Shown here: one piece after another, positions 27,501-35,771 of the stretch
Layout of the letters: each line of letters starts with the position of its first letter
Numbering within the stretch: position 1 is the stretch's first letter
Source: CAZSHX01 sp964606895
Lineage (GTDB): Bacteria; Bacteroidota; Ignavibacteria; Kapaibacteriales; UBA2268
DNA length: 64,000 bases
Direction of reading: 5' to 3'
NCBI GenBank assembly: GCA_964606895.1
Contig: CAZSHX010000002.1
Span: 52,370-116,369 of the forward strand
Made by a program: the position numbers and the translations under genes
Notes under the pieces: generated by a model
Database searches by the model: none
What the model was told of the DNA's origin: nothing
Seen by the model: the letters and a program-made list of their open reading frames with translations, nothing else

Positions 27501-28361
27501 AAACCAGATTACAAATAGAAAAATGCCTAAAACCGCCAGTGTTACCGTAAGGTAAATATCATTTTTCAATTGCTTTGCATTTCCAACTGCAACAGGAGTT
27601 GACCCGAAATAATCAACTATTATTTTGTTGCCGCTTTTAACAGTCATATTGTTTATTATCAAATCCATTTTTTGGAGCATGATAGAGTTGTTCGCGGTTT
27701 CGGAAGCAGGATTTAAAGGAGTTACAAAAAACACTAAGGACTTTCCGTCCTTACCAAAAATTCTTTCGTCCTTAACAGTATAATTCTCATTTAAATTGAG
27801 ATTTTGAAGTTTTTTTGTAACGAGTGCCGTTAACGAAATAGGGTCTGTCAGAATGAACTTCTTCATTGCAAATCCTGCAGGTGACATCAGGATATTGAAA
27901 TTCCCCTTTATTTTGTTTTCAACAGCATCGGTGCTTAGCATTTTCTGAATTTCCAGATAGTCTTTGTTTTCAAGGAAAACAGGCAGATTTCTAAAAATAT
28001 AATCATAGAGACTGAGCATTGCCTCCTGAGAAAATTTATATCTTATTTCCCTGATATACTTCGGCTGAAGTTCTTTCCTGAAAATATCAGTCAGGCTGTC
28101 AGCAAAATCTACGAGTGATTCACGGCTTCCGTCTGTTGATGAAACGCTGAATACCATTCTGTCCGAGAACTTGGTATTATTGAATATGAAACTGATTTTT
28201 TCGGAATTCTTATTTTTTGGTAGGATTTTGGAAATATCTTCCTCAAAAACATTCTTTGAACCGAAATAAACAGAAATACTCAAAAAGGCTGCTAATACAA
28301 GCCAGAATAGTAGTCTCTGTTTCTCGAAAAATCTATATATAAAAAGAAAAATTGCTGTCAT
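24507..28361 (-). CDS. Trifunctional MMPL transporter / PlsC acyltransferase / SAM methyltransferase
   Basis: Residues ~1-830 form an RND/MMPL exporter: one N-terminal TM, a periplasmic loop, five TM segments around 270-410, then TM 435-455, a second loop and the second TM bundle (~665-805), including LGTDYSVLMMRG. Residues ~870-1060 are a 1-acylglycerol-3-phosphate acyltransferase: NHQSHVD gives H905-x4-D910, and FPEGTRSR starts at 971. Residues ~1100-1284 are a class I methyltransferase with VDLGCGYGY at 1114-1122. The three steps (transport, acyl transfer, methylation) in one chain suggest product export coupled to lipid attachment. The ends of this gene and ssrA are divergent, 242 bp apart. 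Confidence 0.9.
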   Translation of the reverse strand: MTAIFLFIYRFFEKQRLLFWLVLAAFLSISVYFGSKNVFEEDISKILPKNKNSEKISFIFNNTKFSDRMVFSVSSTDGSRESLVDFADSLTDIFRKELQPKYIREIRYKFSQEAMLSLYDYIFRNLPVFLENKDYLEIQKMLSTDAVENKIKGNFNILMSPAGFAMKKFILTDPISLTALVTKKLQNLNLNENYTVKDERIFGKDGKSLVFFVTPLNPASETANNSIMLQKMDLIINNMTVKSGNKIIVDYFGSTPVAVGNAKQLKNDIYLTVTLAVLGIFLFVIWFYRSIKIAFLSFLPAIFGGSFALAVIYLFQGRISAISLGVGSLILGIIVDYAFYIFNSYKLKKDLIKVIQDMTFTLLICSLTTATAFFSLLFVKSQVLHDLGIFAGISIIGAALFSLIALPHFLGNKKGLLESQKETPRILKKLIEYPLEKSIAFIFVIALLCGISFFFSNKVQFETDMNHMNYLSEKLAGIQEKMSRDNDAALRAVYLVSEGRTYDEALRNIDNIRPKIDTLTSNKLINHFSSPNLVLVSDSVQKLRIEKWNSFWTAENKMILKKALNSAGQKFSFKANAFDSFFDVFDKKYSTIKIEDNYELKNTILKEFLTESAGKIYFTSVLKLDEKNKNQVLKNLAGIEPVVAFDKQSLTNAFVEDIKFDFDLLVKLSLLLVTVVLILSFGRFELGLIVSVPMFLSWLLTLGFMGVFGIKFNIFNIIISTFIFGLGTDYSVLMMRGLQQKFKYGTDELSSYKSSVFVSASTTIIGVGVLIFAKHPALNSIALISVIGMVSVVLVSWSFQPILFKWLIMSRKGKRTYPITLINLFATIWTDTLYLIGCIIGFVTGHLVFTLIPPTKKIKSFKYTYHFMMMVLCGTVIYANFHIRKRLLKSKNRDFSKPAVIICNHQSHVDIPLMIRMNPKLILLTNDWVWNSPFFGSVVKFADFYPVSLGFENSIERLKDRVREGYSIVVFPEGTRSRTGEISRFHKGAFFIAEQLNLDILPVLLHGTGNAITKGEILVKKSAVSVKFLDRITQQDKSFGENYQERTKKIGTFFRQKYKEFAIENETPKFFRDMVTKNYIYKGPILEWYVRSKLSVENNYELLHNLLPKSGLIVDLGCGYGYVDYMMAFLSKARTIIAVDFDESKILLAANCHIQPENLSFINSDIVDYDLPPACAYILGDVLHYLSSENQKALLEKCALNLNDDGVIIIRDVNQDLKYRSYGTKITELISTTFSFNKANFSDLKFDIKENMQEITEKYNLDMEITDNSTYTSNVYYLLKKRKA

Positions 28362-28603
28362 ATCTATAATATCATTTCTTTGCTGTCATTACTTAAATTA
28401 AATCATTACATTTTTCGAGTTCCTGGAAAAAAACTACAAAAAGAAATAATGATTTGTAAAGTACAAAAATATTAAAAAATTAATAATTAAACCCGATAAC
28501 GATTTAAGTAATTGATTTTATGTGTTTATCCTGAACGGAAATTCTGAAACAACATTTGAAACAAAACAATAATAAGAATAGAACGTCGAAACAGTTTAAC
28601 AAT

Positions 28604-28967
28604 GGGGATGAAATGGCTTCGACGGGGTGATGGATTTCAATTGTTGCATGTCGTGCTATACTGGTGGTGCACGTAAATTCAACTGGTAAGCATATAAATG
28701 CAGAAAATAACTATGCAATGGCTGCCTAACTAAAAGTTACGTAGTCACATTTTGTGGGAGATTTGCCTGTCGGTAGCCCTCAGAGTGTCGCAAACAGACA
28801 GGCTGGCTTTTGAATGTTTTGCAGGTTCACGGGCGAGCTCTAAACTGTAGATGGCTGTTATGCTCCTGTAGGTCGGAGAACGCAACGGCGAGAAAAATAG
28901 ACAAACTAAACATGTAGAAGCTTTGAAAGAAACTCTTCGGACGCGGGTTCGACTCCCGCCATCTCCA
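28604..28967 (+). ncRNA. ssrA: tmRNA
   Basis: Starts GGGGATGAAATGGCTTCGAC and ends with a T-arm GGGTTCGACTCCCGCC and CATCTCC, which pairs with GGGGATG to form the tRNA-like acceptor stem; CCA is not encoded. The tag frame at 28700-28729 reads AENNYAMAA then TAA. Rescues stalled ribosomes with SmpB. It is encoded against the surrounding minus-strand biosynthetic genes. A GTACGG-containing inverted repeat lies ~50 bp downstream. Confidence 0.97.
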
Positions 28968-29014
28968 CGCATCAAGTATAATTATAGCTTATTTATCAAT
29001 GAGTATCATTTTCG

Positions 29015-29056
29015 ACACCTAAGAATTGTACGGTATTTGTACGGTTCTTTTGGTGT
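29015..29056. terminator. Possible hairpin between ssrA and a radical SAM gene
   Basis: ACACC (29015-29019) pairs with GGTGT (29052-29056), and the AAGAA/TTCTT and inner TGTAC/GTAC segments extend the stem. No U-tract follows on the plus strand, so it is a weak terminator candidate for ssrA. The sequence also reads as a direct repeat TTGTACGGT / TTTGTACGGT. Confidence 0.35.
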
Positions 29057-29080
29057 TAAAAACTGCTTTTCCCGAATCAA

Positions 29081-30049
29081 CTATCTAATTGCAAAAGATA
29101 ATGCACAGGCTGAATGGCATTGATTACCACAGGTGGGTTTTGGTCCATATTTGCGTTCCCCTTTTTGTCTGGCTATGTGTAAATTGTCAATATCCATGAT
29201 ATTACATGCAGGATGCCCTTTTTCAAGGCATGGAAAATAGATTTCGCCGGCTGGCGATACAACCAGCATAGTAAACGGATTACATTTAAAAGTCCTCAAA
29301 TCACGCATGTATTCAAGGTATTTAACCGTTCCGTATATTTTACTCCTCTTCTTCTTTTCAATAATCAAAAAATTGTAAAAATTACGGTATTCATCATTGT
29401 CATACAAATCAGGATGTGCTTTGACTCCTATCAATTGCGGGCATGCGGCAAATTCAAATCCCATCTTCTTTGAAAATTCAAAAACTTCATAAAGGTCTTC
29501 AATACTATCAGGTGTAACAACCGACGAAATTACTAAATCCGGCTTCTTGGATTTACTCTGCTTTTTTATATCATGAGCCAGTTTGATATTCTCCATTACT
29601 TTTTCAAAAGTTCCAGCAGGCATTGCCCAGAGGTGTTCGGCTTTTTCTTTTTTCATGCTGTCAAGACTGAAAACCAAGGAATCAACGGACTGCATCAGCT
29701 CATCCATGTATTTCTCAAAATAAAAGCCGTTTGTTGTAAATACAAAATTCTTAAACTTCAAATTCTTGATTCGCAGTAACAGGTCAGCTATTCCCTCATA
29801 TTGCAGTGGTTCGCCACCAGTCAAAACAAAATAGTCGGTATATTTTCTGATTTGTTTGATAATTTCAAATGCCTTGACTGCATCAACTTTTATATCCGGC
29901 AATTCATAGTATGGCACTCCGGCTCCGTTACTGCAATAAGTACATTTGAACTCACAGGCATAATTCAGGTAATACACAGAAATAATAGGCTCCCAGCGTT
30001 TTTGAGCAGGAACAAACCTGTTGTATAAGTATTTTCCTACGTTGTTCAT
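29081..30049 (-). CDS. Radical SAM enzyme, SPASM-like C-terminus
   Basis: CEFKCTYC gives the C32-x3-C36-x2-C39 cluster ligands; VLTGGEPLQY is the GGEP motif. The C-terminus has C-x-x-F...PCLEKGHPAC and CGNQCHSAC, a Cys-rich SPASM/auxiliary-cluster region. 322 residues. It overlaps nothing but is 1 bp from the ICMT-like gene upstream, so is part of the same operon. It presumably performs a radical modification of the pathway lipid; the reaction cannot be told from sequence. Confidence 0.85.
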   Translation of the reverse strand: MNNVGKYLYNRFVPAQKRWEPIISVYYLNYACEFKCTYCSNGAGVPYYELPDIKVDAVKAFEIIKQIRKYTDYFVLTGGEPLQYEGIADLLLRIKNLKFKNFVFTTNGFYFEKYMDELMQSVDSLVFSLDSMKKEKAEHLWAMPAGTFEKVMENIKLAHDIKKQSKSKKPDLVISSVVTPDSIEDLYEVFEFSKKMGFEFAACPQLIGVKAHPDLYDNDEYRNFYNFLIIEKKKRSKIYGTVKYLEYMRDLRTFKCNPFTMLVVSPAGEIYFPCLEKGHPACNIMDIDNLHIARQKGERKYGPKPTCGNQCHSACALSFAIR

Positions 30050-30050
30050 A

Positions 30051-30701
30051 TTAGAAAATATACGGAATTAGTCTGTATTTTACTTTTTTCATGTATTGTT
30101 TGTACTCATCCTGAGTGCTCAACAGCCGCTCTTCGAGTATGGCACGATAAAGATAGCAGGAAATAGAAATAATCATCAACAAAACAGACATCCATGTGAA
30201 ATGACTGATGACAAAACCGATTCGCAGAAGAATATCAGTACCATACATCGGATGCCGAACAATCGAGTATAGTCCGCCTGTTTTTACCTCTCTAACGGCT
30301 ATAAGTATCCCAAAACTCTTTCCCAGATTGATGATTGTCAGAACACCTAAGACATTGGATATAAAAATAATGATATTTGAAGCGAGCTTTTCATTCTCTC
30401 CGCCTGTTTGAGGAAGCAATATGAATACCATTCCTGAAAAAAAAGCTGTCAGAGCAATAAGCTGATGGAAATAATTTGAATCAATTATTTTGTGCTGTTT
30501 TCTTATTAAAATGTAAATAATTAGTGCTGTTGATTGAATCGTAAATGAAACAAGAGTAAAATCCATGGTTCCATCGCTAAAATCCGTATAGAGCTTCCGC
30601 ACAGCAAAAATCAGAAAATTCACGGCAATGTAAATATTCAAGAGTTGGGACTTATTCTTTTTGATAAACTCAATCAGATGATTAGGATTATTCTGTTTCA
30701 T
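30051..30701 (-). CDS. ICMT/PEMT-like membrane methyltransferase
   Basis: About five hydrophobic segments followed by GGLYSIVRHPMYG and LEERLL, the hallmark of the isoprenylcysteine carboxyl methyltransferase / phospholipid methyltransferase family (RHPxY ... EE). 216 residues. Would methylate a lipid or carboxylate at the membrane with SAM. Its ATG overlaps the stop of the upstream radical SAM gene by 1 bp (TGATG). Confidence 0.8.
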   Translation of the reverse strand: MKQNNPNHLIEFIKKNKSQLLNIYIAVNFLIFAVRKLYTDFSDGTMDFTLVSFTIQSTALIIYILIRKQHKIIDSNYFHQLIALTAFFSGMVFILLPQTGGENEKLASNIIIFISNVLGVLTIINLGKSFGILIAVREVKTGGLYSIVRHPMYGTDILLRIGFVISHFTWMSVLLMIISISCYLYRAILEERLLSTQDEYKQYMKKVKYRLIPYIF

Positions 30702-31723
30702 CAGTTACTCCCTATTGGTATATTTTTCATTGAATCATAAAATGCACGTATATTAGCAATTTTATTCTTGTCATATAAAAGGGATTCAATCGCTCCCCTA
30801 CAGCTCGTCCAGCAATTGCCGCAATTATTGGTTTGATGCATTTCGAGCAATTTCTTTCTTAACACAAAAATATCATCAGTGAAAATATTACCCACCGGAC
30901 TATCTAATCTGTCAATACATAGCGACACCTCACCTTGAGAGCTGATATTGAAAAGATTCTTTCCGGCAAAACATGGCTTAATACCGCCACTGCCCTCGAA
31001 GGACTCAGTAAATTTAGATATGTAGCCTGGTATTACTACAAATTCTTTATATTTTTCTTTCAGTTTAAGCAGATGAGCACTAATATCATTATTATTGTTG
31101 TATCGTTCTTTCTTTCCCCTGCCATCACTATAAAGAGTTACAAGATAAGTAATACCGATTTCCTTGGCAAGTATGATTAGCGGCTCAATATCATCGATAT
31201 TATCATCCATGACAACCGAAATAAGGTGAATTCGCTGATGAGGCTTAGTTCGAGCGGTTTTTAATATCTTTAATGCTTCGACAGCTTTTGAATATGCACC
31301 GTCTTTGCCTCTTTGTTCATCATGCTTTTTGGGGTCGGCATAATCAATAGAAATACTAATTTCGTACATTCCTGCCTCAAAAAGATTCTTTGCCAATTCA
31401 GGAGTAATGTACCAGCCGTTTGAAATCATCACAGGATAATTGTGTTCTGAAAGAACATTTACAATTTGAAGAATATCCCTATGCAAAAGCGGTTCACCTC
31501 CGCCGAGCGATATTATCATCGGATTCAGATATTTCAGTTTACTTGCTATACTTTTAATCTGCTCCAAAGTCAATTGAGGTGCATCATTGTATTCTTCTTT
31601 CCAGAAATCACAAATTTTGCACCGGAAGTTGCATTGGTAGAGCAATTGCAGATTCAGGTGTATTAGTTGTTTCCTGAATGTCGCATAAGTGAATTTTATT
31701 CCTTTATAATCTACTTTTATCAT
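30701..31723 (-). CDS. Radical SAM enzyme with C-terminal auxiliary-cluster region
   Basis: CNFRCKIC gives C31-x3-C35-x2-C38, and SLGGGEPLLH is the SAM-binding GGEP. C-terminal CFAGKNLFNISSQGEVSLC and TNNCGNCWTSCRG look like SPASM-type cysteines. I take the ATG at 31723 (MIKVDYKGIKF); the longer frame from 31813 would overlap the upstream gene by over 80 bp. It starts 7 bp after that gene. Part of the lipid-cluster operon; substrate unknown. Confidence 0.85.
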   Translation of the reverse strand: MIKVDYKGIKFTYATFRKQLIHLNLQLLYQCNFRCKICDFWKEEYNDAPQLTLEQIKSIASKLKYLNPMIISLGGGEPLLHRDILQIVNVLSEHNYPVMISNGWYITPELAKNLFEAGMYEISISIDYADPKKHDEQRGKDGAYSKAVEALKILKTARTKPHQRIHLISVVMDDNIDDIEPLIILAKEIGITYLVTLYSDGRGKKERYNNNNDISAHLLKLKEKYKEFVVIPGYISKFTESFEGSGGIKPCFAGKNLFNISSQGEVSLCIDRLDSPVGNIFTDDIFVLRKKLLEMHQTNNCGNCWTSCRGAIESLLYDKNKIANIRAFYDSMKNIPIGSN

Positions 31724-31730
31724 GGTTATT

Positions 31731-33095
31731 CTATTGAATATTGAAAATATTTTGACTACAAATCGGTATAAGTCTGCCGTCTCCCTTGGGATAAGGATTA
31801 CAGCACTTAACAAGCCTCCCGAAATCGAAATTATAGATATCCATAAAATGATGAATAAAAACTGCCTTCATATTCTTCATCCCTATATTCAAAGCATTCT
31901 TCCTGTTGAATCCGCATGAATCCAACTCACATATAACGTTCTTGATTCTTTTCATTACATTTTCGCTTAAATTACTACTGTCCGAAGCTGACCAGAATTC
32001 ATACATTTTATCTTTCATCAGCCGCATTCCCTCTGCATCCAAACCGGGAAGAGTTTTGTTTGCAATTGAATTAAGATAGTCATCAACACCGAGAAAATCC
32101 TTTAAACTGTAGAACTGTCCTTCTCCTGCATTTAGATAATACGACAAGGCAAAACAAGAATAATGAGAGCAAGGCAAAGGATTGAAATTCCCTTTGTTGA
32201 TATACTTGCTCTTATTCAACTCAGAAATAACATCAGGAATTGTCAGTCTATATATTTCAGGATTCAATTCAGAGGCATTTCCCGAGAATGCAATTGGTTG
32301 GAGCATCAGACTCAATGCTTTGGATTCAAAAAAATAATCGGCAATCTTTGAAATCTCGTTATCATTAATACCCTTTGCTACTGTTGCAACTAATGAGTAA
32401 TTAATATCTTCATCTTCCATGAGCTTGATTAGATTTAGCTTGTCGGCAGAAAAATCAGTATTTCGGAGCTCCCTATATATTGAATCGGAAAAACCGTCGA
32501 ATTGCAATGCGGTAATAGTACCCGTATCTTTGAAGAATCTCCTTAATTCCTTATTCTTTAAAAGATTCAAACCATTTGTTGAAACTGTAATCTGAGTAAC
32601 ACCCTTAGCCATCGAATAATTGATAAAATCTTTTAGTTCGGGATGCATTGTCGGCTCTCCACCGCTGATATTGATAACATCAACAGATTTTTCCGTGGCA
32701 AGCAATTCATCAAGCATATATTGAAATTCAGACTGGGTCATCTCCTTCAGGTCGTTAAAATCTTTCAGACATACTGGACAGTCAAAGTCGCATTTGTCAG
32801 TAATCTCAACAACAGGAAGACATGTATGTTGCTGGTGTTCCCCACAAAAGCCGCATGAATCAGGACATCCTGAAAATCCTTCGGTGTTGCTCTTTAATGG
32901 ATATTCTCGTGGTTTAATATAGGACATGCTTTCTACAAACCAGTTCACATCTGTCGAAAGAAGTGTTTTGGAAAAAGAGTGTTCCGGACAGAATTTCTCA
33001 AGAAATACTTTGCCGTCTTCGCTAATAATCCTTGCCTGCACTTTCTTTCTGCAAACACTGCATAAAGCCTGAGTATGTAAATAAATGTGTTTCAA
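31731..33095 (-). CDS. Tetraether-lipid-synthase-like radical SAM enzyme (copy 1)
   Basis: The architecture matches the MJ0619/Tes group (COG1964): an N-terminal zinc-ribbon-like part (C12, C15, C36 in CSVC and FCPEHS), a second Cys set CPDSCGFC (C77, C81, C84) followed by the EHQQHTCLPVVEIT segment, and the radical SAM cluster CDFDCPVC (C102, C106, C109) with ISGGEPTMHP. The C-terminal FMDIYNFDFGRLVKCC...GRLIPICS is also typical. Tes joins two lipid chains through an sp3 C-C bond in archaea. A homologue in a bacterial acyl-chain cluster suggests chain coupling or similar C-C chemistry (inference). It starts with TTG at 33095, preceded by AAGGA and overlapping the upstream TGA. Confidence 0.85.
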   Translation of the reverse strand: MKHIYLHTQALCSVCRKKVQARIISEDGKVFLEKFCPEHSFSKTLLSTDVNWFVESMSYIKPREYPLKSNTEGFSGCPDSCGFCGEHQQHTCLPVVEITDKCDFDCPVCLKDFNDLKEMTQSEFQYMLDELLATEKSVDVINISGGEPTMHPELKDFINYSMAKGVTQITVSTNGLNLLKNKELRRFFKDTGTITALQFDGFSDSIYRELRNTDFSADKLNLIKLMEDEDINYSLVATVAKGINDNEISKIADYFFESKALSLMLQPIAFSGNASELNPEIYRLTIPDVISELNKSKYINKGNFNPLPCSHYSCFALSYYLNAGEGQFYSLKDFLGVDDYLNSIANKTLPGLDAEGMRLMKDKMYEFWSASDSSNLSENVMKRIKNVICELDSCGFNRKNALNIGMKNMKAVFIHHFMDIYNFDFGRLVKCCNPYPKGDGRLIPICSQNIFNIQ

Positions 33096-33661
33096 AAATT
33101 ATCCTTCTTTCGATTTTCAAATGATTCTTTTATTTGCTCTTGTCTGACTATATTAGAATTTGTGTCCTGAAATATGGTGCTACCAAGCTTAACAACAGCT
33201 TTTTCATCAATAGTTACTCCTGCCCTGATAAATGAAAAACCTCCAACCACAGTTCCCATGCCGATTTTTACCCTTCCAACCCGGTAATAAACTCCGTTAT
33301 AATCATGCGTAAATATTTTCGTGCCCCACCCTAGAACCACATAATCGCCGATTTCAACTAATTTGGGAAATTGTGAATCCAATATCACATCAGGAGCGAT
33401 ATATACACCTTTACCGATTTTGAAACCGAGCAATCTGTAAACGAATACCTTCAAGAAAGAAACATCAATAAACTGAATAAGACGAGACAATATATGTCTG
33501 AAATAATACATCAGCCTATTTATTCCCGGAAATATTACTTTGAAAGGCACTTGATTCCTGAATTTCAAGTTTTCACCAACTGAAAATTCGAAGAATGGCT
33601 CTTCGCTTTTCAAAAATTTCTTAAATTCACTTCTCAATATTTTAATTTGTTCTTTATCCAT
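33092..33661 (-). CDS. Left-handed beta-helix (hexapeptide) acyltransferase
   Basis: From residue ~75 the protein shows hexapeptide repeats (IGKGVYIAPDVILDS, IGDYVVLGWGTKIF, IGMGTVVGGFSFIRAGVTI) with HDYNGV in the catalytic loop position, as in LbetaH O-/N-acyltransferases. The N-terminal ~70 residues are an amphipathic, possibly membrane-associated segment (INRLMYYFRHILSRL). 189 residues. The ATG at 33661 overlaps the stop of the upstream gene (TGATG). It could acylate or acetylate a head group of the cluster product. Confidence 0.8.
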   Translation of the reverse strand: MDKEQIKILRSEFKKFLKSEEPFFEFSVGENLKFRNQVPFKVIFPGINRLMYYFRHILSRLIQFIDVSFLKVFVYRLLGFKIGKGVYIAPDVILDSQFPKLVEIGDYVVLGWGTKIFTHDYNGVYYRVGRVKIGMGTVVGGFSFIRAGVTIDEKAVVKLGSTIFQDTNSNIVRQEQIKESFENRKKDNF

Positions 33662-34380
33662 CAATAATTATAAGATTTATTTTTTGTATCGAAATCAATT
33701 TCCTTAAGTCCGACATTGATTTTCAGGTTCGAAAATGTATATGATTCAATAAGAGTATTCTGCCAGTCATATACTTCAAACTTTACAGGTAGAACCAATA
33801 GTTTATCCAAATATATAAAAATACTATGCCCGTAAAAGCCTTTGTTAGCAGGAAACTCTGCTTTGAAAAGGTTCACCCTTCTATTATTGAAAGTCATATC
33901 CTTAATATAATCAATTTTTCCTACACCAAGACTTTTGGCTTTTTGCAGATTCCTTCTCATTAATTGAATTGTAAACCCCAAATCGGATTCAAGAATTGAA
34001 TGTCTGCTCATTTTCTTCACAAGTGGACTATTTGGGTCTAAATCAAAATTTTTGATATTAAGAATCCCACCCAAGTGCCCGGTAAGTTTATTCTTGTACT
34101 TCTTGCCTGCATAGATAATCTCAGAACCATCCATCATGCCATCTGTCCATTTCATGTAATAATTATCAGGTTTTCGATGCTTGTAGATTACATTATTCCA
34201 AGAAACATAATCACCTTCAATTAATTCAATTTTTGATAATTTACAAGTATAATCCTTCACTTCAGCATATTTTAACTCGACAATATTCATAAGACTATCG
34301 AGATTGTATGCCGCTAAGTCAACAGCAGGAAACAGGACCAAAAGGAATATTAATACTTTAAAAATTATAGTTTTTCTCAT
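33661..34380 (-). CDS. DUF1571 / LolA-like periplasmic protein
   Basis: Signal peptide at residues 1-24 (FKVLIFLLVLFPAVDLAA). The mature domain, with VKDYTCKLSKIELIEG, IYKHRKPDNYYMKW and LGFTIQLMRRNLQKA, resembles DUF1571, a LolA/LolB-type half-barrel that carries lipids through the periplasm. 239 residues. It overlaps the upstream radical SAM gene by 4 bp (ATGA). In this cluster it probably shuttles the finished lipid after MMPL export. Confidence 0.75.
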   Translation of the reverse strand: MRKTIIFKVLIFLLVLFPAVDLAAYNLDSLMNIVELKYAEVKDYTCKLSKIELIEGDYVSWNNVIYKHRKPDNYYMKWTDGMMDGSEIIYAGKKYKNKLTGHLGGILNIKNFDLDPNSPLVKKMSRHSILESDLGFTIQLMRRNLQKAKSLGVGKIDYIKDMTFNNRRVNLFKAEFPANKGFYGHSIFIYLDKLLVLPVKFEVYDWQNTLIESYTFSNLKINVGLKEIDFDTKNKSYNY

Positions 34381-35771
34381 TTATCTACCCAAAATCTTGG
34401 GTCCTCCTGTCTGTATAAAAGATTATATGAGCAAGCCGGAATCATTCTGCCGCTTTCGTCAGGGACAATATCACCGCATCTACTCACTCTGTCTATATCA
34501 AAATTATCTTCGTCCATGTGCGGATGTATATAAATCATTTTGAAATGTCTTTCGATGTAGTCCTCACGTTGTTCTAATTCAATTTCCCGATCAATCGGAT
34601 ATAGTGAATTTACCATATCTCTAAGTTTTTTGATTATTCCGTCTTCCGCTCCCAATGCCCATAATTCATTAATACCATTCAGAAATTCCATAGAATAATC
34701 ATGTGCAGGATTAATGAAATAAGTTTCTGACGATTTTTGAATTAGTGAATCTCTGCTAAGAATTTTTCTTAGCGGGATTAGCATCCCGTCAATTGAAAAG
34801 TAGTATGCAACAGAATAGCACAATGGATGATAGGAAGCAAGAGGAAAGAAATCATCTCGGTTGAAATCATGGCACTCTGACAAGAAATTCTCAACGTCAT
34901 CAATTGTAATATGGTCACGAGGCTCATATTTACTTCCGTTGTAGCCTGTATAAGTCATATTCTGAATCGTAATACTCCTCACGAAATCCTTTTTGAGATA
35001 TTTCGATGCTATATCTGCTATGTCAATTTCGTTAAGATTTTTAATAGCAACCGATAGAATAGTCGTAGGAATTTCAAGCTCCTCAAGATATTCGAGAGTT
35101 TTAAGCTTTTGACTGACTATATCTTTTCCATAAATGACTTTACTTATTTCAGGTGTAAGTGTGTCAAGTGACAAAACAAGCTGTACACCGGAATCCTTTA
35201 TTTTTTTTGCAAAATCCTTGTCAGCGGCGATTTTCAAGCCGTTTGTATTCATCGTAATGCGGTTGATTCCTTCATGTTTACAAATATCGATAATTTCAAA
35301 CAAATCGGGATGAAGAGTTGGTTCGCCGCCAGTCAGATTGATGAGTTGTACTCCGCCGGATTGTTTAATTATCTCATTTATTATTCTTTTGGTTTCATCA
35401 ACTGTTTTATAATATTTTGCGTCCTGACGATTGTAGGTGAAGCATTTGGGACAATCAAGGTTGCAGTCATTAGTTATTGAAAATACCGGAAGTGTAATTG
35501 AATTTGAGTGCCATTGGCATAATCCGCAATCCTTCGGACAGCCAAGCTTTGATTCTTTCCTGACTTTTGGTTCGGGAAATGTTTTATATAAATTCATCCT
35601 GTCCATATACCACTCGAAATCTGATGCAATAATTACAGATTGAACGCCGAGTATCGGACACATTCTTTCAAGGAAAACCTTACCGTCACGGGAAATTATC
35701 CTTGCAAATTCAGACTCATTACAGTTTTTGCAAAAAGCCAATGTTGAATTTATAAATATTTCCTTAGCCAA
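34377..35771 (-). CDS. Tetraether-lipid-synthase-like radical SAM enzyme (copy 2)
   Basis: Same plan as 31731-33095: C14/C17/C38 N-terminal ribbon (FCKNC, MCPILG), CPKDCGLC (C78, C82, C85), radical SAM CNLDCPKC (C103, C107, C110) and NLTGGEPTLHP, with the C-terminal HMDEDNFDIDRVSRCG...GRMIPACS. The two copies share the architecture but are clearly diverged, so may act in sequence or as a pair. It starts with TTG at 35771 directly after the upstream TAA; a GGAGG lies 7 nt before it, which supports the unusual start. Confidence 0.85.
   Translation of the reverse strand: MAKEIFINSTLAFCKNCNESEFARIISRDGKVFLERMCPILGVQSVIIASDFEWYMDRMNLYKTFPEPKVRKESKLGCPKDCGLCQWHSNSITLPVFSITNDCNLDCPKCFTYNRQDAKYYKTVDETKRIINEIIKQSGGVQLINLTGGEPTLHPDLFEIIDICKHEGINRITMNTNGLKIAADKDFAKKIKDSGVQLVLSLDTLTPEISKVIYGKDIVSQKLKTLEYLEELEIPTTILSVAIKNLNEIDIADIASKYLKKDFVRSITIQNMTYTGYNGSKYEPRDHITIDDVENFLSECHDFNRDDFFPLASYHPLCYSVAYYFSIDGMLIPLRKILSRDSLIQKSSETYFINPAHDYSMEFLNGINELWALGAEDGIIKKLRDMVNSLYPIDREIELEQREDYIERHFKMIYIHPHMDEDNFDIDRVSRCGDIVPDESGRMIPACSYNLLYRQEDPRFWVDK

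Noticed and set aside
28745..28975. Open frame on the minus strand over the tmRNA
   Set aside because: It is antisense to a confidently identified ssrA gene and its sequence reflects the tRNA-like structure.
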